Shown here piece by piece: positions 15,663-19,185 of a stretch of DNA of 19,185 nucleotides (the first letter of the stretch is position 1; the number at the start of each line of letters is the position of its first letter). This DNA is from UBA6901 sp964355495 (lineage in GTDB: Bacteria; Pseudomonadota; Gammaproteobacteria; Acidiferrobacterales; UBA6901), in the NCBI GenBank assembly GCA_964355495.1, contig CAYHES010000031.1:1-19185 (forward strand). Direction: 5' to 3'. The translations under genes were made by a program, and so were the position numbers. The notes under the pieces are model-generated. The model saw nothing but the letters and a program-made list of their open reading frames with translations. It did not search any database and was not told where the DNA came from.

Positions 15663-16633
15663 AAAGCGCGCTCATTTTTGGGGCCGGAGGTCAGGACGGG
15701 ATGTACCTGACCGAGTTGCTGCTTGAAAAGGGGTATAAGGTGCATGCTCAGTACAGGAAACTTGAGGGCGCCGACAATCCTGCTACGCCATTTCCGCTGG
15801 CGTTGATAGAAAGTGACAAATTCCAGCCGCTTGCAGGGTCCGTCGAGAATCCAGAATTCACGTACAATGCTGTGAAAGAACTTCAACCTGACGAAATCTA
15901 CTATCTGGCGTCAAATCACGAGCTGTATTTTTCTCTTGAGAATTATGAAAAATCGCGCGCCGTCAACCTTGATGGACTGGCGGCTGTACTGAATGCGCTT
16001 GCTGCTCCGGCAATGACGGGACGGTTATTTTATGCAAGTTCAAGTAACATTTTTTATAGCACCAAGACATCTCCGCAGAATGAAGAAACGCCACACTCAC
16101 CGGGTACGCTATATGGCTTTTTCAAGAGCACGGCCATGTCGCTGATTGAGGTGTATCGGAAAAAGTTCGGGGTGTTTGCTTGTTCAGGCATTTTGTACAA
16201 TCACGAGTCCCCGAGGCGAAAAGATTTTTTTTTACCCAAGAAGATCGTTTCAACTGCAGTGGCCATAAAGCAGGGAAGACTGGCGAAGCTAAGCGTTGGC
16301 GATATTGAAGCGGTTCGTGACTGGGGTTATGCCGGTGACTTCGTTCGCGCCATGTGGATGATGCTTCAAGCGCCGCGCGCGCAAGACTATGTCATCGGCA
16401 CCGGGGTTGCGCACAGTGTCGAATGGGCCATCAATATTGTGTTTGGCGAGCTTGGTCTGGATTGGCGTCAGCATGTGATATGTGACCCCACACTCCTGCG
16501 AGCGCGCGATTCGAGTGTGCTGAAGGCGGATATCACACGGATAAAAACGGAGCTGGGTTGGAAGCCGGAAACAGAGTTCGAAGACGTGTTAAAAATGATG
16601 ATCAAGAGCGAACTGGCCAAGGTATGCGCGTAG
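15659..16633 (+). CDS. Divergent Gmd-like short-chain dehydrogenase (NDP-sugar dehydratase/epimerase family)
   Basis: A 324-residue extended short-chain dehydrogenase. GAGGQDG at residues 8-14, NHESPRR at 181-187 and VRDWGYAGDFV at 219-229 align with Gmd encoded at 4794, so it is a true relative of GDP-mannose dehydratases. The Tyr/Lys pair is kept (Tyr152, Lys156 in YGFFK). The active-site segment ASTSE of Gmd is ASSSN here: Thr becomes Ser128 and the dehydratase Glu becomes Asn130. Loss of that Glu argues against 4,6-dehydration and for reduction or epimerisation of a GDP-sugar, perhaps the keto intermediate made by Gmd. This is inference. The frame is open further upstream to 15437, inside the GT2 gene, but homology and an ATGA overlap (15659-15662) fix the start at 15659. 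Confidence 0.83.
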   Translation: MKSALIFGAGGQDGMYLTELLLEKGYKVHAQYRKLEGADNPATPFPLALIESDKFQPLAGSVENPEFTYNAVKELQPDEIYYLASNHELYFSLENYEKSRAVNLDGLAAVLNALAAPAMTGRLFYASSSNIFYSTKTSPQNEETPHSPGTLYGFFKSTAMSLIEVYRKKFGVFACSGILYNHESPRRKDFFLPKKIVSTAVAIKQGRLAKLSVGDIEAVRDWGYAGDFVRAMWMMLQAPRAQDYVIGTGVAHSVEWAINIVFGELGLDWRQHVICDPTLLRARDSSVLKADITRIKTELGWKPETEFEDVLKMMIKSELAKVCA

Positions 16634-16695
16634 AATTACTTTCGGAATATAAATTCATCAACTAGTGTACTAGACCAAGAGAAAGATTCCTCAAA

Positions 16696-17628
16696 ATGAC
16701 TCAAAATTTCATCAAGAACAAAATTACTCCTCGTGTCAGAAGTCTTTATTTTATGATAAAGACAACGCGGAACTGGTTGACGGTCTTGTTGGTGCGCTAT
16801 GCGGGCAAGGCAGAGTGCGTGGCGAAATTCAGGAATGGATACGAATTAAAAGTTTCACCCAAGGATTGGCAGAGGTACATCCTGCATACCCATCTGTTCA
16901 GCTTGCTGCCCTCCGCAGAACTGAAAAGCGACACAGTGAGTTTCATCTATCAGGGGAGAAATCTGACGTTTAATTTCGGGAAATATGGGTTCGACACCGT
17001 GTTTGAGGTATTTGCCTTCGATCCATACCGAGATTTCCTGAAGTTTGTTAATCCTGTCGGCAAGCAGGTTATTGATGTGGGTGCGGCTTTCGGGGACACC
17101 GCTATCTATTTTCTTCTAAAGGGCGCATCACATGTGGTTGCGGTGGAGGCTTTCCCTGGATACTACTCGCTGGCAAAACAAAATATTGAAATCAACGGAT
17201 TTCAAAAGGAGTGTGAAGTTCTGCTCTCTGCAGCCGGAGGGAGTAGTGGGGGCAGCCTGTTCATTGACACCGGTCTGGAAGACATGTTTGGCGCAAACAT
17301 GAAGCAGACTGATTCTGGGCAGTCAGTGCCCATTGTTACCCTGAAGGAGTTGACCGAAAAATACCAAGTTGTCGATGGCTTCCTCAAACTGGATACGGAA
17401 GGTTTCGAGTATGAGATTCTTCTCAACACGCCCAAAAAAGTGCTCCGGCGTTTTTCGGACATGCTGATTGAATACCACTACGGCTATGAGAGGCTGGAAG
17501 CCTATCTTCAGGAATGCGGGTACACATTTTTTCATACAGGGCCAACACATGTCTGTATGCCGCATCTGATTGGCGAAGAAGCCCAGAATATGTACACGGG
17601 ACACATCATTGCAAAGAGGATTGACTGA
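16696..17628 (+). CDS. FkbM-family SAM-dependent methyltransferase (intact relative of the broken gene at 11640)
   Basis: A 310-residue protein. The first 120 residues carry a basic N-terminus and an unrecognised domain containing KFRNGYELKVSPKDW; the catalytic domain follows with IDVGAAFGDT at about 126-135, VAVEAFPGYY at 148-157, GFLKLDTEGFEYEIL near 235 and LIEYHYGYE near 257. The role is expected to be O-methylation of a glycan sugar. It is the best internal reference for the disrupted gene at 11640-12454, which matches it on both sides of a missing central stretch. It starts 62 bases after the Gmd-like gene; AGAGAAAG lies upstream at a somewhat long spacing. An in-frame ATG at 16753 is a less likely start. 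Confidence 0.85.
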   Translation: MTQNFIKNKITPRVRSLYFMIKTTRNWLTVLLVRYAGKAECVAKFRNGYELKVSPKDWQRYILHTHLFSLLPSAELKSDTVSFIYQGRNLTFNFGKYGFDTVFEVFAFDPYRDFLKFVNPVGKQVIDVGAAFGDTAIYFLLKGASHVVAVEAFPGYYSLAKQNIEINGFQKECEVLLSAAGGSSGGSLFIDTGLEDMFGANMKQTDSGQSVPIVTLKELTEKYQVVDGFLKLDTEGFEYEILLNTPKKVLRRFSDMLIEYHYGYERLEAYLQECGYTFFHTGPTHVCMPHLIGEEAQNMYTGHIIAKRID

Positions 17629-17884
17629 AGATGAATCAGTATCTCGGACTCACAATCCGTTAGAGTCAGTTATATTTTTTTCACAGGTTTTTTTGTGGTT
17701 TATCACTCACCTCGCCGCAAGCACGCTTCAAACCAGTTTTACTGGGTTACTTGTTGCGCGTTCAGCTTTAAAAGATTGGACGAATATGGAAAGAACGATC
17801 ATTAGTTCAGCTGCATCGGAAGATGGGAGTTATAAAGACCTAGATATTTATATGTGTATCGGCGATGTGCGTGTTTGATTTCAT
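17629..17884. other. 256-base gap without a recognisable gene
   Basis: No protein-coding signal that I can recognise. GACTC at 17647-17651 and GAGTC at 17663-17667 form a 5-bp inverted repeat with an 11-base loop, followed seven bases later by seven T residues (17675-17681). This could be a weak intrinsic terminator or attenuator after the FkbM gene but is far from ideal. No strong ribosome site precedes the ATG of the next gene. Confidence 0.35.
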
Positions 17885-18850
17885 ATGGATGCGACATCTG
17901 CAGTGGTCCTGAGCTTTTGTATCCCAACCTATGGCCAGCCGCACCACGTCAGAAAAACATTGGATAGTCTGATTGGACAGGATATGGATGGGGTCGAAAT
18001 TGTCATTAGAGATGACAGCCAGGACATGGAGACAGAGAGGATTGTTGCTGAGTACCTGACAAGACTGCCCATACGGTACTTTCACCTGAGCAAGGAGGGG
18101 GTTGATCGTGCCTTTCTGTTTTTAAGCAAAGAGGCTAGAGGCGCCTTCGTGTGGTGGTTCGGCGACGACATGTTGGAACCCGGGACGATGGCCCGAGTGG
18201 TGGAGTTTCTGAGGTGCAATTCTAGTATCGACTTCGTCTATATCAACTCGACCGATCTGGGTGGAGAGAATTATTCAATCCAGCAGGGGGGAAGTCGATA
18301 CTTTGTCGATCGAAACGAGGTGCTCAGCACACTGAAAGACCAATTGGGATTTTGTTCGGCGATGCTTTTTAAAAAGGAAACGCTCTCCCTTGGCCTGGCT
18401 AAGGCGGAGAGTTGTGTGGGTACATTCTGGGTTACCTTCTTTCTGGTCCTTCACGTCCTTTCGAGCGGGAAAACTTTTTATTTCCTGGACGGCCGCAACT
18501 TTCTAAGTGAGCCCAAGCCTGCGGGTGAGGCGAGGTGGTATGACTCGTTTCTCGTTCATGGAATCAATTTCACCGTTGTTGCACGAAAGTTCAAAAACAA
18601 TTTTAATCGCAGCACAATGCGTAAAATGCTTGGGGACAAGTTCTCCAGCAGCTGGCATGCCGTGATTGTTGAGCGGGCACGTGGATTTAGCACAGGCTTC
18701 GCCGCTGCAACTCCAAGATGGGCAAAGATGTTCAGGCTGTATTGGAATTATCCAGAGTTATATATGGCAATTCCAATGCTGCTGATTCCACGTCCAGTAT
18801 TAAGAGGAATTTACAGCCTGTACAAAAAGGTTGGTTCGGTGCGGGGGTGA
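17885..18850 (+). CDS. GT2-family glycosyltransferase, paralogue of the gene at 14586
   Basis: A 321-residue GT-A enzyme with LSFCIPTYGQP at residues 9-19, VIRDDSQ at 40-46 and WWFGDDMLEPG at 90-100, where GDDM replaces the SDDDE of its paralogue. The C-terminal tail RLYWNYPELYMAIPM then IPRPVLRGIYSLYKK closely follows the tail of the enzyme encoded at 14586. It likely adds a sugar to the lipid-linked repeat unit, perhaps with a related donor or acceptor. It follows a 256-base gap and is the last intact gene before the IS remnant. The start gives the same spacing to the core motif as in other GT2 enzymes, but no clear ribosome site is visible, so expression may depend on read-through from upstream. 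Whether the altered DXD context affects activity cannot be judged from sequence alone. Confidence 0.85.
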   Translation: MDATSAVVLSFCIPTYGQPHHVRKTLDSLIGQDMDGVEIVIRDDSQDMETERIVAEYLTRLPIRYFHLSKEGVDRAFLFLSKEARGAFVWWFGDDMLEPGTMARVVEFLRCNSSIDFVYINSTDLGGENYSIQQGGSRYFVDRNEVLSTLKDQLGFCSAMLFKKETLSLGLAKAESCVGTFWVTFFLVLHVLSSGKTFYFLDGRNFLSEPKPAGEARWYDSFLVHGINFTVVARKFKNNFNRSTMRKMLGDKFSSSWHAVIVERARGFSTGFAAATPRWAKMFRLYWNYPELYMAIPMLLIPRPVLRGIYSLYKKVGSVRG

Positions 18851-19030
18851 GCGATTCGTCTGCGCGAATCAGCAAAGCTTGCGTGTGTGCAGTAATGGGA
18901 AAGTGATGATGGTCGTCACTGACCAATCGCAAATACTTGGACGAAGTCTAGGAGTTACTGGCAAGCGTGGATTGGCTGGAGTGACTCTCCCCGGTATTGT
19001 GAAGGCTACAACCTTTGAGAAGATGGAACC
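18851..19030. other. Non-coding stretch between the last glycosyltransferase and the IS remnant
   Basis: No gene is recognised. Two small hairpins occur, GATTCG/CGAATC at 18853-18870 (6 bp) and TGGTC/GACCA in the region just after 18905 (5 bp), neither with a T run, so they are not typical terminators. TGACTCTCCCCGG at 18982-18994 is a conceivable left end of the IS3-type element, by position only: about 50 bases before its OrfA start. Confidence 0.25.
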
Positions 19031-19146
19031 ATGAAGAAGTTAAACATGTTTCCCCCGAAGTGTGCGAACGCGCAGTACGCGTGGTGCTGGATCACCGTGG
19101 CGAATATCCCTCGCTGTTGGCCGTCAGGAAGCTAAGTCGGTGTTAA
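19031..19146 (+). pseudogene. IS3-family transposase OrfA remnant, frameshifted and truncated
   Basis: Starting at the ATG at 19031 the frame reads MKKLNMF; one base back, from 19051, it continues SPEVCERAVRVVLDHRGEYP and then SLLAV. Joined, this is the helix-turn-helix start of IS3-family OrfA proteins (typical form: FSPEVRERAVRMVLEHRGEYPS then WAAI). One base, probably a T, seems to be missing near 19051. Similarity stops after SLLAV, and a TAA at 19144-19146 ends the frame, so most of OrfA and all of OrfB are absent. The element cannot transpose by itself. GGGGAAG four bases before an ATG at 19181 suggests another gene may begin at the window's right edge, and TTGACA at 19163-19168 is a possible -35 element; both are too close to the edge to judge. 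Confidence 0.7.
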
Positions 19147-19185
19147 TAAATAAAGGTAGCAATTGACACGGGGAAGTGATATGCT

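Noticed and set aside
17645..17660. CGGA-CTCACAA-TCCG resembles a tRNA anticodon arm with a CAC anticodon
   Set aside because: The 4-bp stem and 7-base loop fit, but no D arm, T arm or acceptor stem can be found around it, so it is not a tRNA or a recognisable tRNA fragment.
17570..17878. 102-codon frame across the end of the third FkbM gene and the following gap
   Set aside because: Its first part is an out-of-frame reading of the FkbM gene and the remainder shows no recognisable family, ribosome site or coding pattern.
1..19185. CRISPR arrays, rRNA, complete tRNAs, riboswitches, JUMPstart/ops elements
   Set aside because: Looked for on both strands by eye; no regularly spaced repeats or recognisable RNA signatures were found.

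Overview
This window is most of a surface-polysaccharide (O-antigen, capsule or exopolysaccharide type) biosynthesis locus. Every credible gene is on the + strand, many stops and starts overlap or nearly touch, and the products are almost all sugar-nucleotide enzymes, glycosyltransferases, methyltransferases and membrane export or assembly proteins. The gene set (bifunctional ManC, Gmd, a Wzy-like polymerase, an MsbA/PglK-like ABC exporter) and an IS3-type remnant point to a Gram-negative proteobacterium, probably gamma or beta. I cannot name genus or species from the sequence alone.

Layout. 1-1412: manC, cut by the left window edge. 1413-1803: a 391-base gap with no confident gene. 1804-3621: ABC exporter of the lipid-linked-oligosaccharide flippase type. 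3841-4668: first FkbM-family methyltransferase. 4794-5879: gmd. 5942-7501: polytopic Wzy-like polymerase. 7554-11635: a compact run of GT4 glycosyltransferase, GT2 glycosyltransferase, methyltransferase with a C-terminal zinc ribbon, and a CgeB-like glycosyltransferase. 11640-12454: an FkbM gene that looks broken (44-codon N-terminal fragment, then an out-of-frame methyltransferase domain). 12466-13743: sugar C-methyltransferase. 13844-14605: class I methyltransferase. 14586-15662: GT2 glycosyltransferase. 15659-16633: divergent Gmd-like dehydrogenase. 16696-17628: third FkbM protein. 17885-18850: a second GT2 enzyme paralogous to the one at 14586. 19031-19146: a frameshifted, truncated IS3-family OrfA remnant that may mark the right edge of the locus.

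How the genes fit together (inference). ManC makes GDP-mannose and Gmd converts it to GDP-4-keto-6-deoxymannose. The C-methyltransferase and the Gmd-like protein could then make a branched, C-methylated 6-deoxyhexose. Five glycosyltransferases build a repeat unit, which several methyltransferases decorate; the ABC exporter would flip it and the Wzy-like protein polymerise it. No initiating sugar-phosphate transferase, Wzx, Wzz or Wza/Wzc is present, so those functions must be encoded elsewhere.

Base composition changes along the window: the first genes look GC-rich (36 of 60 bases at 3001-3060) and some central genes are AT-rich (18 GC of 60 at 12001-12060). This, the paralogous gene pairs, the broken gene and the IS remnant suggest a locus assembled by horizontal transfer and still being remodelled.
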